Source of the DNA: Certhia americana
Taxonomy: Eukaryota > Chordata > Aves > Passeriformes > Certhiidae
Length of the DNA stretch: 64,000 nt
Assembly (NCBI GenBank): GCA_018697195.1
Contig: CM031878.1
Span: 64,549,619-64,613,618 of the forward strand
Reading direction: 5' to 3'
The position numbers were made by a program, and so were the translations under genes. Position 1 is the stretch's first letter. Each line of letters opens with the position of its first letter. Shown one piece after another: positions 21,916 to 33,805 of the stretch. The notes under the pieces were generated by a model. The model was not told where the DNA came from. It made no database searches and was given only the letters and a program-made list of their open reading frames with translations.

Positions 21916-22573
21916 ACCACCTTCATGGTCCACTATAAAGCAAAGTGAAAGTGAAAGTTTCACTCAATTTGTAGATCGTCTCCAAGCAGCACTAGATTCT
22001 TCAAACCTGCCAGCGGAGGCCAAGGGCCCAGTTGTCACTGAGTGCTTACGTCAGCAATGCAATTCAGCCACCAAAGAAATCCTGTGTTCTCTGCCACCCG
22101 GTTCCAGTGTTGCAACAATGATTAAACATGTCACAAGAGAAGAACACCTGGCCCCAATCCAAGCTGCAGTCTCTACTGCTATAGCCAATGTGATGGCTGT
22201 GCAAAATCGCCCTAACGGCCCAGCACCACCTGCTCCTCCATCCCAAAGTCGTCCCAGAGGGCCATGCTGGTCTTGTGGCAAGAAAGGGCACATCTCTCGG
22301 GAATGCAGATCAAAGAAGCAGGGAAACGGGCAAGGGAGGGGGCAGATGGGCCGCATGCAGCCCCCTCCCAGCTGGGATATCCAGCGGCCCACCTATGCGA
22401 ACCCCAGATGGGGAGAGCACCTCCCGAACCCATTACCCCCCCGAGAGGCAACCAACTTTGTAGCCCAGCCAATGCCCCTGCAAGAATCAACTATGCCCAT
22501 GGGGAAACAAGGCAATGCGGAGAACGAAACCATTGCGTGGCCCTGGCAATGGAGTGCGGCAACCCCCCAATAG
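21816..22573 (+). pseudogene. ERV gag: capsid C-terminus and nucleocapsid
   Basis: After the frameshift, frame 2 contains the major homology region (IKQSESESFTQFVDRLQAAL) and the capsid C-terminal helices. One zinc knuckle, CWSCGKKGHISREC (C-X2-C-X4-H-X4-C), follows at about 22267-22308. A Gly/Pro/Met-rich tail then runs to the stop at 22571-22573. Only one complete zinc knuckle is seen. Confidence 0.85.
22321..22327 (+). promoter_or_regulatory. Candidate -1 ribosomal frameshift site
   Basis: GGGAAAC reads G GGA AAC in the nucleocapsid frame, the correct register for a simultaneous -1 slip. The -1 frame is open from at least 22264 to the gap and carries protease. A G-rich stretch follows directly. 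The function is inferred. Confidence 0.55.
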
Positions 22574-22784
22574 TATGGGGAATTTGCCGACAGTACTTTT
22601 ACAATTCCACCATAGGCCCCTGGAAAGACACCACTCCGTACTGCCCTAAATCAAATGACATTGCAATCAGTGTCCCTTTCCTAATAGATACTGGCGCTGA
22701 CGTGACTGTTATTCCACAAACATGCTGGCCTCCAAGCTGGAAGTTAGAAGAAGCCCCAACCGTAGGTGGAGTTGGGGGAGTGTC
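22328..22784 (+). pseudogene. ERV protease N-terminal part, truncated by gap
   Basis: In the frame -1 to gag, the sequence leads to VPFLIDTGADVTVIPQTCW. The DTGA is the retroviral aspartic protease active site, at about 22687-22698. The reading runs into the Ns at 22785, so the flap and C-terminus are not available. The frame itself is intact up to the gap. Confidence 0.8.
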
Positions 22785-23284
22785 NNNNNNNNNNNNNNNN
22801 NNNNNNNNNNNNNNNNNNNNNNNNNNNNNNNNNNNNNNNNNNNNNNNNNNNNNNNNNNNNNNNNNNNNNNNNNNNNNNNNNNNNNNNNNNNNNNNNNNNN
22901 NNNNNNNNNNNNNNNNNNNNNNNNNNNNNNNNNNNNNNNNNNNNNNNNNNNNNNNNNNNNNNNNNNNNNNNNNNNNNNNNNNNNNNNNNNNNNNNNNNNN
23001 NNNNNNNNNNNNNNNNNNNNNNNNNNNNNNNNNNNNNNNNNNNNNNNNNNNNNNNNNNNNNNNNNNNNNNNNNNNNNNNNNNNNNNNNNNNNNNNNNNNN
23101 NNNNNNNNNNNNNNNNNNNNNNNNNNNNNNNNNNNNNNNNNNNNNNNNNNNNNNNNNNNNNNNNNNNNNNNNNNNNNNNNNNNNNNNNNNNNNNNNNNNN
23201 NNNNNNNNNNNNNNNNNNNNNNNNNNNNNNNNNNNNNNNNNNNNNNNNNNNNNNNNNNNNNNNNNNNNNNNNNNNNNNNNNNNN
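22785..23284. other. Assembly gap of 500 Ns
   Basis: Exactly 500 Ns, a conventional placeholder length, so the true size is unknown. It joins the protease of a provirus to a G-rich minisatellite. Open frames running through it are artefacts. Confidence 0.98.
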
Positions 23285-23875
23285 GCTGTGCGGGTCTGTG
23301 CGGGGCTGTGAGGGGCTGTGCGGGGCTGTGCGGGGCTGTGAGGGGCTGTGGGCGCTGTGCGGGGCTGTGTGGGGCTGTGAGGGGCTGTGCGGGGCTGTGA
23401 GGGGCTGTGCGGGGCTATGCGGGCTATGGGCGCTGTGTGGGCTGTGCGGGGCTGTGCGGGGCTGTGCGGGGCTGTGTGGGGCTGTGTGGGGCTATGGGCG
23501 CTGTGCGGGGCGGGGCTGTGTGGGGCTGTGCGGGGCTGTGCGGGGCTGTGCGGGGCTGTGCGGGGCTGTGAGGGGCTGTGCGGGGCTGTGTGGGGCTGTG
23601 CGGGGCTATGGGCGCTGTGCGGGGCTATGGGCGCTGTGCGGGGCTATGGGCGCTGTGCGGGGCTGTGAGGGGCTGTGTGGGGCTGTGTGGGGCTGTGCGG
23701 GGCTGTGGGCGCTGTTCTGGGCTATGGGCGCTGTGCGGGGCTGTGTGGGGCTGTGCGGGGCTGTGGGCGCTGTGAGGGGCTGTGGGCGCTGTGCGGGACT
23801 GTGAGGGGCTGTGGGCGCTGTGCGGGGCTATGGGCGCTGTGCGGGGCTATGGGCGCTGTGCGGGGCTCGCTGTGC
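23285..23875 (+). repeat. G-rich minisatellite
   Basis: About 590 bp of roughly 10-bp units of the type GGGGCTGTGC, with A, C or T at the variable position. They are interspersed with GGGCTATGGGCGCTGTGC variants. The G-run spacing makes G-quadruplex formation possible. The repeat probably extends into the gap and explains why assembly failed. Confidence 0.95.
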
Positions 23876-24060
23876 CTTCCCTGGCACTGCCGGGACCGGG
23901 ACAGGGTGAGCCCATCCCGCCGGGAACCGGTAAATCCTGCCCGCCCCCGCCGCGGCCCTCCCCGCACAGTTACCGGCACCGCCGAGGGACACCGACAAAC
24001 AGCCCCGGCCTGGAGCTGACAGCTCGAGTAAATAGCAGCTCCTGGTGCTACTAGTGCCAG
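23876..24060. other. Short GC-rich flank of the minisatellite
   Basis: CpG-rich, with GACAGGTGAG-like (GACAGGGTGAGCCC) and CCGCCCCCGCC words, suggesting the edge of a CpG island or first exon. No protein family can be recognised on either strand. Confidence 0.4.
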
Positions 24061-24715
24061 TCCGGTCGGAGATTGGATTTTTGATGATGTTCTTTATTTT
24101 TTAAAACACAAACTTCTGGTTGTTAAGTAATTATCTGACCATTTTAATTGTCATTTTGTTCCAAGTGCTGCAAAGTAGGAGTTCAGGACTTCCCATGCCC
24201 TAGATCCCTTATACCCTCTCTCCTGGGCTTGCACAACTGCAGGAGAGTTTCTGCAGTGCAAAACAAAATGTAAGTTATTAAGTGTGGTCATTAAGGTCGT
24301 TAAGCTAAATAAGCTGAGTCTGTTGGAGTCCAGTATACAGCACAATGTTGTCAGCTCCAAAGTTGTTGCAGTTTACATTATAAAATCTACTGAAATATAG
24401 CAGCCGGTAAATTTCCACACAAGAGATCCTGTCCTGAAATTAGCATCTGCAGATGAGTGGGCCGGTTGTGTTATTTCCTGCTTTCTGTTCTGCATCCAAA
24501 ATAAACTGTATTGTGTTTATGTATTTACAATCATCAGAGCCATTTAATGATTGTACCAGGCCTCCTGGTATTAGATTCATGCACAATATTAATGCAGTTT
24601 TGCTTTTAAGTTGTGTATTTTTGTACTGTACTTTTGTATTTGTGGCTCAAGCTGCATATACACTATTTTTTCTTGTATAGCCATTAAAATAAATTTTCCT
24701 CACAAGATTGAAAAA
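24061..24715 (+). other. 3'-UTR-like stretch with polyadenylation signals
   Basis: T-rich, CpG-poor DNA ending TTAAAATAAATTTTCC, with AATAAA at 24688-24693, and an earlier AAATAAAC near 24,500. The style is that of a terminal exon end on the plus strand. No coding exon is seen upstream because of the gap and minisatellite. Low certainty. Confidence 0.3.
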
Positions 24716-27700
24716 AACTGTGAGAGACCGTTGACTCTGAAGCTGGCTACATACGAATATACTATAAATAAATAAATAACTACGCAAGGAAGCACTATGC
24801 AAATTCTAAATTATGAAGTTATCTAGTATTATAGACCACCTAATTTAGGGCAAGGAGACTAAAGTGGGTGGTGGGGAAGGCTGAAACTTTTTTATTTAGC
24901 AGAAAGTCTCATCAAAAGGTAAATTGTTATAAGCTACAAACAGCTTATTTAGTCCTGTTGTTGGAAGGGTCACAGTCGTAGTGGACAGGACAAGGAGTAG
25001 TAATGACTGCTTTCCTAGTTCCATCCTACTGAGAAGCCCCATGAGGGGCTACCCTCTGCAACATGGATATGCCTTCACAGCTTTCCACAAGTCTTCAAAG
25101 ACTTGAGTTTTTTAACTGCTCTGCTAAGCATAATCAGCTTCAGTCATCAGCTTAAAAGGAAAGTAAACCATTGTAAACTGTTCTGGTCGGACCACACAAA
25201 AGAAGAAAATAGATCTGCATAGAGATGCCTAAAATAAATGTAACTTGGTCTGAAGTAATTTTGTTGCCAAGGAAATGGGAGAATGTAGCAGTGAATATTG
25301 AGGGGTTCAGCATCAAGAGGATGCTTTTTTCTCTAAGTAGGTTTGAAGAGTAGAGTCAGTTGAAACTGGAAGAAAATGGAAACAAGATCAGGTTGGGATA
25401 ACCTGAGCATGATTAAAAACTAGGCTTTGGGACAGAGGGTTCCTATTAGCACAACTTTGTCATTCTGGACTACCAACAATAGTAGATGGGATTAAAAACC
25501 AGCTGAACCCTAGCATTTTTAATTTTTTAACAGAGCTAGCATTTGCTATATCTGTGTTGTTTCAAAGCATCTTCTCTCACTAAAGGCAAAAAAACCCCTA
25601 CAAATCTGACACTAAATACTCGTTTTTAAAATTGGAAGCATTACTTTTTGGCCAAAATGTCTTGTTTGAATGAAGAGGCATTTAAGAGGAAAAATGAGTG
25701 AATATTGAAGTCTAAGACAAAAAGTAAAGTATATTTTATGGCAAATCTTGATAATGTTTTGCAGGTTAATAAGTATTTATGTTCACACTTTTTGCACTTT
25801 TTAATGAATAAGTAACTTGAGTATTCAATGTGTAGAATTGAGTGCAAATTAACACATCCCCATCATGTTAGAAACCTGAGGAATTTGCAGTATCTCTTTG
25901 GACCAATGTTTGCAATTTGGAAATTTACAGACCTAAATGATGGGGTGACTGGGAGTTTCTTGCTTGCATTTAATACATTTGATGTATTGCGCTGTTCCCT
26001 TTTTGGGATAATACATGGTCACGTGTTTAGTGACTCACTGTAGTGTGGAAAGTCCATTAAATTTTGTGGAAAGTACCATTCTTCTGCTTCTTCAGTCTCT
26101 TCTGCATTTTTATATAAATCAATTGTCTTTTATTCTAGGGTTTAGTATTTATTTTATTTTAGGGTTAGCCCTTACTGGGTAAAAACAAGTTACATTTCCT
26201 GCTGCTAAAAATCATTGAAAATCCCTTCCTTGCCAAGAAGTTCAAATTTAATATACGTTTATTTTAAGAAATGTGAAAAAGCTGTCAGGATGGCTCTTCT
26301 CAAAGAAGCATATTCAAACAGCAGGTATAGTTTCCAGGCAGCTTTAGCCAGTTTAATTCCAAGTCCCATGTTTCTACTGCCTGATTGGACTCAGTTTCAA
26401 ATACCTGCATAAGTAATTTGAAATACTACTGGATACATTCTATTTTTTGTTTTGTTTTCCTTTTAAAAGCTGCGTCCTTGTACAGAATGTTCCTTCTTGG
26501 CAGCTCACAAATGTTGAATTTGTGTAGCTGTGGTTCATTTTTCCTGTCCATCCCCAACTTTGTCTGTACATTCAGGTGATTGATCCAGCCTTCAAGCTGG
26601 GGCTGCCTGAGCTGCCTTACTGCACAGTCACCAGTGTCAGCAAGAGGCACAGTCTGCATAAATGCAGTGGGAGCTGTGAGCTTGGAAGCCATGCTGAGCT
26701 AAGCAGCTGCCTCAGGGCACCCCCGATGAGCCTGGAGAAATGACTGGCACTGAGAAATGTGAGCCAAGGGAAACAAGGTTGGAGACAGGTGAGCTGGGAG
26801 ATGCTTATGCAAAGGCTGCCATGAAAAAGAAGGATGATGCGTTTATTTGTTGTGTGAATCTGCCTCATTACCTCGAAGCAGAAGACAGGCAAATATCTTG
26901 GTGTTTTGTACCACAGAATGGTATCAACAAAGCACCTTCTAAGCTGGCAACACGTGTGAACAGAAGTTCACATGCAATATGAAAGACAGTATATTAGATA
27001 AGGGGGTTCCAGAGCAATGTTGGTAAGTAAATACCATTCAAGGGGGAAATAGAGCTCAGTGCAGAAGAATGTGGGGGTGTTAGAACTCAAAATCAGGAAC
27101 TGTTGAGTTTTAGGGAAGAGCTTGCTTTTTGTTTGACCTGATTTGTCAGCCCACTTGTTTCCCAAGACAGGCCTTTTTGAAGGAAAAGGAATGTTTTAGT
27201 GAGACAGGATAGCTGCCCATAACAATCCTCTCCAACTTTCCACCAAGGACTTGGTGACTACTGCTGGAGGTACTACTGTATTTTTCCACATGCACAGAGA
27301 TATTGTGAGACTTAAGGGCAAAAATTGCCTGGGCCTGTATATATTCTAGAAGATGCTATACTATAACAGATTTGCAACACAAAGGATGGGAGTAAACCCA
27401 TCTTGCTTGTTTGCCCGGGCAGCTAGGGATTAAAAAAAAAAAACCCAAAACAAAACCAAAGCATAAGAAATGAAAAAAACAGAGACAGAGATTTAACCTT
27501 CCAGTACTAAAAATCTGATTACCTGGTAAGAACTGTGTAACAATTATGTACGGTGCAAAATGTTGTCTCCCAAGCTGTTGAACCTGTGGGCTTCAGATGT
27601 TACTCATTATGTTTAAAGTCTTGGATTTGTCTGTCATAAGTACTGACAGCAAGTGACTGGAAAAATGGGGAATTCATTTCAGCTATTTTCGTTACTACTG

Positions 27701-30700
27701 TGGGCTTGGAAATGTCCTTCACATAAACTAGAGAAACAGCAATAGAAGCACCCAGTCTGTCACTTATTCTTCCTTTGTGTTATTTTTTCTGTTGACCTAA
27801 GAACTAAAATCATGTCCCAAATGCTTTGCAGCAGTGATTATGCTTTTATTCTGCCTGATGAAAAGTGTTCTGCAGAGCTTGTTCTTTAGCACCTCTCTTC
27901 TACATATTTGCCAAAAAAAGAGTTACTTTCCATAGCCTCATTTACTTCCCAGGATCACAGGATTTGGGGGATAATAGTGTTTGTCCATTGAAACTTTCTC
28001 CCACAGCTTGCAGATACCCTGTAAGAACGTGCAGTTAGGAACTATTTTTGTGTGAGGAAATAGCTCAAAATAGCATTCTATCCCAGCTGTCTTATACTAT
28101 CTCCTGTACATACACTTTTATTTTTGGCAAAGCTACACAGATGAGTTACAGTGAAATAACCAGGGTGTGACTTTGCAAGGTAACTAATGCATCTCAAAAT
28201 CACTGGTTTTCATGTTTTCACTTTCTGTTAGTACCAGGAATGTTCTTTCTCCATTGAGGATAATTACCAGTCATTTTCAAAAAAAAATAGTAGTGGAGAC
28301 AATGATACTATGAGTAGAACCTTATTTCTTTACTTGATCTTAAAACAGTGAAGCCTTTTAGCGAATCTGCATTGGAATTAATTTCAGTGAAGTTATAGAA
28401 GGGTACTTACACAGTAATATTTTTCTTCCAGGAATAAGGGAAGTACTGGGGTAGGACAAATTGATATTTGTACAGACCGGAGCTTTGCTTTTGGAGTCTT
28501 GCTCAGGTTAGCATAAGTGGCTTATAGTAGCCTCACTTTGAAGACAGAAACCATAAGGAAGCCAAAAGTGAGTCTGCAGCTGCACACTTGTGCAGTTGCC
28601 ATTCATCACTTGAAAATACATTTTACAGTGTTTACCTCACACTGTAAACAAAGACAAACTAGCAGAGCCCTATGCCTCTGGCACAGATACAATTATGCCA
28701 GCAGACATTATTGAGAGGTAGCTTTTGAACATTTTGGTTGCATTTGTTACTATAAAAAGTTGCTAATTATACAGAAAGATGGCCACTTAAAAATTAATTC
28801 AATAAAAACTGTAGTGCTTGTATGGCTGTTTGCAGTCTACCTGTGCTGGGATTCAGCATTCTGTGTTTGGTGGGCAGATGCCAATGGCTCTGCAGGTATT
28901 TGTGCCTGATAAAGTAGTCACTTTTAGTGGTGGATTAACAATTCCTTCTCCTAATGAGAACTGTAAACAAACATGGACATATTGGATTCTCATGAAACAA
29001 CGTTTGCTTGTTCTGGCTCAGAAACTGGTGTGTGCTGGCAGGGTAGCAGGTGTTAGACAATGCTGCTGCAGGCTGCCTCCAGCCAATTTCCATCAAGCTC
29101 TAATGAGCATGTTGTTCAAGCCTGCATATATTCAGCAAACTTTTAAAATTGCAGCATATTTCTAAATGCAATAAATAATTTGAAGGTTCACGTAAATTGT
29201 CATAGCTGGTGAAGGTGAAAATCTTGCCCACCTTCCCACACTCCCCATCTTGCCTGTTCCCTTGCAAGTTCCCAGGTGCCCACACAGCCACCCTGCATGT
29301 TTCTTTCTCTATCTCCTCTCAGACAGATGGACTGGGTTTACCCTGTGACCACCCAGACACTCATGCTGGAATAAGCCTGCTGAGGGGGAGAATGAGGAAG
29401 GGAAAAATGTCCAGCTTTCCATTGGGATCTCTAGTGTCAATAAGAAGGTGAAAGACCAGTAAGAATGTAAATGCTGGGAGAGAAAACCCGCTTTTCCGTG
29501 CATGTACTGGTGCCTGCAGAGGTTGGCCTTGGTCACCAGTTGCTGTCTTGGCATGGGCCAGCCCTGTGATGAGTACAGTCATAATATACTGGAAGGGCAT
29601 ATGGCAATCTATGCAAGTATTGCCAGCTAAAAATAACTTCATGGCAGCTTCACTTGTTTTTTTCTGTCACCTTTCCTTTTGCGAGCTGCCACTCTTCCTT
29701 TCCCATTGCTCTGCTGCTGCAGTGTTCATCTCACCCATGCCACGTTGTGCTGTGAAACCACCTGCCAGGCTGCTGCTTGGGCTGTGCTCCCTGCCAACAG
29801 CACTCACAAGGCAAGGCTTCGCTGATCTGGAAGATCTCTGTGTACTCGATTCTTTGTTTCACTGTTATGGGCAGGTTGCAAAAGATGTGAAGAGATCGTA
29901 GTCTGGAAAAATTCACTGAATTATTGTTTGGTTGTCTAGTTCAGCTCATGAGTCTGATTGCTTTTATGTTTGTAAAAACTGTCTTCTCAGTTCCTATTGG
30001 TTTTATCTGTTGCAAATAGATCTCTCATGTTGCATAAGAAAGCACCATGGAACTTAATACAGTTATTCTATGAGGTTACATGTAAGTGTCATCTCCTTTT
30101 TGAAACAGCTTAGACTTAGAACATCTGAGGTAAGTGAAATACATGTGACAGATCACTCACATTAATTTGCTTCTTTCATAGAAGGAAAAAAACAAACTTT
30201 TGTAAGGTGTAAACACATTTTTAAGCACATTTTATCACTTCTTGAAAGTTTGGTAACTTCTGGCGGATTCTGATGGCATCATGACTTTGCTCATGACACA
30301 GAACTAATAACAGGCAATTCCAATCACTAAGCCTGTAGTTGCAGCCTGTGATAGCAGCTCTGATGACTTGGAGCACATTACAGTAAGAGATAATTGAGAC
30401 CTTCATGCTAATTTCAAAATGTTTAACTAAAGTCAGATTCAAAAATCAAAACCTATGCACCGTAAAGATACAAGAGTAGTTGGTTTTATAATCTTGGTGC
30501 TGTGCGTGCCATTTTGTAACTGTAAAATGCAGTTGAAAATACAAAGAGCAGGTGTAAAACAAAACAGGTAAACTTCAGGGATGGAGATTAAAACAGGTAG
30601 ATGAGAGATAACCTTTGAAGTAGTAAAATACTGTGGGCAAGGGTCAGTCTGTCCTCTAGAGCTGTATAACTTTAGAACTAAACCCTAAAGGTTCTGTTTC

Positions 30701-33624
30701 CAGGACTACCCAGTGGAGACTGCTGTATATTACATGTCTCTTGGAAACTGACAAGCATCTCAGAAGAGAATTCACTTTTATCAGCTTGTACTGCTGATGT
30801 AGATGTAGCTTTTACAGGGGGAGAAAATAGTGCACTGTTCAGAACACTGGCAGAAATCTTTGAGTTTTTATTAAAGTCCTCTAGAAGTCAATGTTCCAAT
30901 CAGCTGTACTTTACAGGGCATTTTGAGATGTAAGAACCAACCCCTTTTTCCACTCAATTTAAAAGCTTTGCATTCAGCAAGTCATTTCAAAGCCATAAGA
31001 AAATTACAACCTCAGTGTGAAGTTTCACAGATCATTAGTTGGAAAGCTGGTCAAACGCCATAATTACGGTATTTTTTTAGTGTTTCCTGCTCCGTTGTCA
31101 ATCATGGTATGCCCTGCCCTAGGTGGTCAAAGGAGACAGGTTCCATTTGTCTGGAAATTGTTGCCTGTTCTTTAACTCCCACAGTAAATGTAGCTGAATT
31201 ATTTCTGCACTTAATGAACAGTGAAGTAAAAAGCTTTAAGGTGGATGAAAAAAGCCTAAACAGTACCTGTCTTGCAATGTAATATTCATCTTGTGCTCTT
31301 TTTCTTCTATTAGAAGGGCATATGCAGCTAACAGAGATTATTTATTAGTGAAAAGAATGCTCCTCTGAAAGCAGAAGTACCTCTCTCTTCAAATCCAAGA
31401 TGTTTTGGTCATTTGGAAAATATGAAAATGCAAAGAGGAAATGTCAGGGCAACTTTACTCATGTCCATGTGCTTAGCAATGTCTTGCCATTTCTTAGGTT
31501 GGACAGTTTCACAGACTGGATGCACAATATATTCTATAGGACTCTTTTTTTTTCTGGTTCTGCAAATACTCTTCCAGACAAGACTACAGCAAATGAAGAA
31601 AAGCCTCAGGTGACAGCAACAGCACAGGAGATTCAGCTGTCATCATGTAAAGAACAAGAAAGTAACAAAATTATTCCATAAAATGTGAGCATTTCAAGTT
31701 TCCTCTCTAGACTGTTTTAGAAAATTGAAAAATGTGAAAGCATACAGTAAATCAGAAGAACTCTCTTCTTCCAAAGCAGCACTATTGTCCTGGATTTATA
31801 GCTCAAACGCTAGTCTAGTATTAAATAGTGTATCTAAATATCTGCCATGCTGCTCCAGGACTAGGCTGTAGTTGGATACATATCCAACTACAATGTGAGA
31901 GGGGCAATTATGGAAACAAAAGTTTCCATAATAATACTGCAAAGTAAGAGAGAAGACAATAGTATATGACATGGAAAGAAAGCTGCACTAATGAGACACA
32001 TATTTCCAGCAGAAGGGACTTTGAATAAAACTGTGCCTTAGACAGCAAAATGTGCAGCACAGGAGGTAATTTTTGCCTCTGTGCTAGCAAGGGTGCAGTA
32101 AGTGTATTGATTCAGGGTGCTTCCTGGTCCTGGACAGGACCTTTCTTGGATGCTTCCAACTTACAGGGCAGATCTTGCTTCTCTTGCTTTGCACCTAACC
32201 ATATAGATGTCCCAAATCTGGTGTTATTGGGTACTGTTTCTTGTCCCTGCCTTACACTCTGTGACATACTGCATCTATCACAGCCATACTAATAGTTTGA
32301 ATTTATTCTAATGGTTAAGCCTGAATTGTTAAATGGATACACATAAACAACTAGGATAATTTTTAGACAAAATGTTAGCAATGCTGCATAATGTATTATT
32401 AATTAGTTACCTCTGCATCTTGGGTTCTGGGATTCTGTTTTTGCTTTGGTTCTGATCATTGTGCTTACTCTGGCATATACTTCATAATGCCAGCAATTTC
32501 TCTTAATGACATCAGACATTTAATGAAGTTAAAATTAAAGTTTATGGATTTGTATCCCCTACAAAGAGTTGCTTTACATAATAGAGATACTGTCAGACAA
32601 AACATACTCTTTCTTCCAGTAGCTGGCAAATCAGAGGAAAGAAAAATAAACTGCCTTATTAATTTTAGGAATCTTATTCTTTTGCTGAGCAGATAGTTTC
32701 CTTCTTAGTACCCTAATTTTAATGCTTTGCCAGACCCTGATCAAATTCTTTTCCTTAGATTGGACTGATTTCTTTTTTACCCAAGAAATTTTACATTCTA
32801 GCAAAAGTTTTGAACAGTACTAAATAACCCAAATGTGTAGTTCCATGAGTGGCCTGGCACAGTAAATTGTTGTGGTAGTGTCAATATATTTGTGTTATTT
32901 TACCGTCTGCTTGATAGATAATGTAGTAGGCAAGATCAATGCCTAACATAATTATGTCAGTAGAAACCTTGACATAATGTAGATATAATGGCCCTGCACT
33001 GTACTTCCTAGGGCAAGGACATGGCATCCATTTTCTTTCATCTGCCTTAACATGAACCTTAACATGACTTCAGCCAGTCTACAAAACCCGTCTCACTTTG
33101 CAACAAGTCACATAGGGATTTTCTTAAAAGACTGATGGATTGATTTCTCCATGACACTGTCCCAGTAAGGACAGCAAGCTGTGCACACACTAAATGGTGT
33201 GATGGGTTGTACTTACACACCTAGATAGGGCTGTCCCTATGTGGGCGCCAAATGTAGTAGTGATTTTAGTTAAATGATTTTAGTCATGAGGCTGCATAGG
33301 AGGGATGGGGAAGAGAAAAGGAGGGTGTATTATAGAGTACTGTAGATGCCAGGCCAGCAAAATAATTAAAAATATTGTAAGGACAAAGGATGCGGGGAAT
33401 ATGTCACTGTTACAAGGTAGTTCATTACTTAAGAAACACCCTGGATGTGTGTTTGCATTTTATAACATTGTCTGGTAAAACAGCGCATGGTCAGTCATGG
33501 TGTTGGACAGACACTCAGGAATGAGTCTATTCTCTGGAGAATCAGGGCCAGCTTTGATATCAGTGGGAGCAGTGACTCCCAAAGGACGTGCTACTATAAT
33601 TTTCTTTCCAAGATCAAGACTTAA

Positions 33625-33700
33625 ATAGTTAGGTCATGGATTGGACTTGATGATCTCAAAGTTATTTTCCAGCCTGACGATTCTTTGACTTTGACTTTAG
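33625..33700 (+). mobile_element. CR1 LINE 3' tail
   Basis: GATTGGACTTGATGATCTCAAAG followed by TTTTCCAGCCT and GATTCTTTGAC matches the CR1 3' end (the first 20 bases, GATTGGACTTGATGATCTCA, are the diagnostic block). The fragment is strongly 5'-truncated, as usual for CR1. Confidence 0.8.
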
Positions 33701-33719
33701 GGGTGAAAAGTAACAAAAT

Positions 33720-33805
33720 TTGTGGTGGTTGGACTAGATGATTTTTGAAGGTCCTGTAATGGACCTGTAATTACAACCCTAACTGTTCTGTGATTCTGTG
33801 AATTA
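33720..33805 (+). mobile_element. Second CR1 LINE 3' tail
   Basis: GGTTGGACTAGATGATTTTT and AAGGTCC, then TTCTGTGATTCTGTGA, a double copy of the CR1 terminal octamer-type repeat. It lies directly after another CR1 tail in the same orientation. Confidence 0.85.

Larger units (their letters stand above)
19916..22784 (+). mobile_element. Alpharetrovirus-like provirus, 5' part, cut by an assembly gap
   Basis: In order: LTR (about 19916-20174), primer-binding site for tRNA-Phe (20177-20194), gag (from 20317) with late-domain PPPY, capsid and one zinc knuckle, then the start of protease with LIDTGADVTVI. The R region contains ACCACATTGGTGT, strongly reminiscent of avian leukosis-type LTRs. Gag has one in-frame stop and one frameshift. 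The rest of pol, env and the 3' LTR would lie in or beyond the 500-N gap at 22785-23284; no such sequence appears on the far side. Confidence 0.85.

Noticed and set aside
22502..22508. Second GGGAAAC heptamer as the frameshift site
   Set aside because: Its register relative to the gag frame is wrong (codons read GGG AAA CAA), unlike the copy at 22321-22327.
22264..23804. Long open frames of 360-378 codons across the gap
   Set aside because: They run through 500 Ns and into a G-rich minisatellite (repeating CGAVRGCAGL-like reading). Only the part before 22785 is real ERV coding sequence.
23285..23875. Possible CRISPR-like array
   Set aside because: Units are about 10 bp, head to tail, without unique spacers, in a vertebrate genome. 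It is a minisatellite.
23722..24054. First exon of a DTWD2-like neighbour of DMXL1
   Set aside because: In human DTWD2 lies head-to-head with DMXL1, so it was considered. No DTWD2-type protein sequence could be recognised on the minus strand of the GC-rich flank or to its left.
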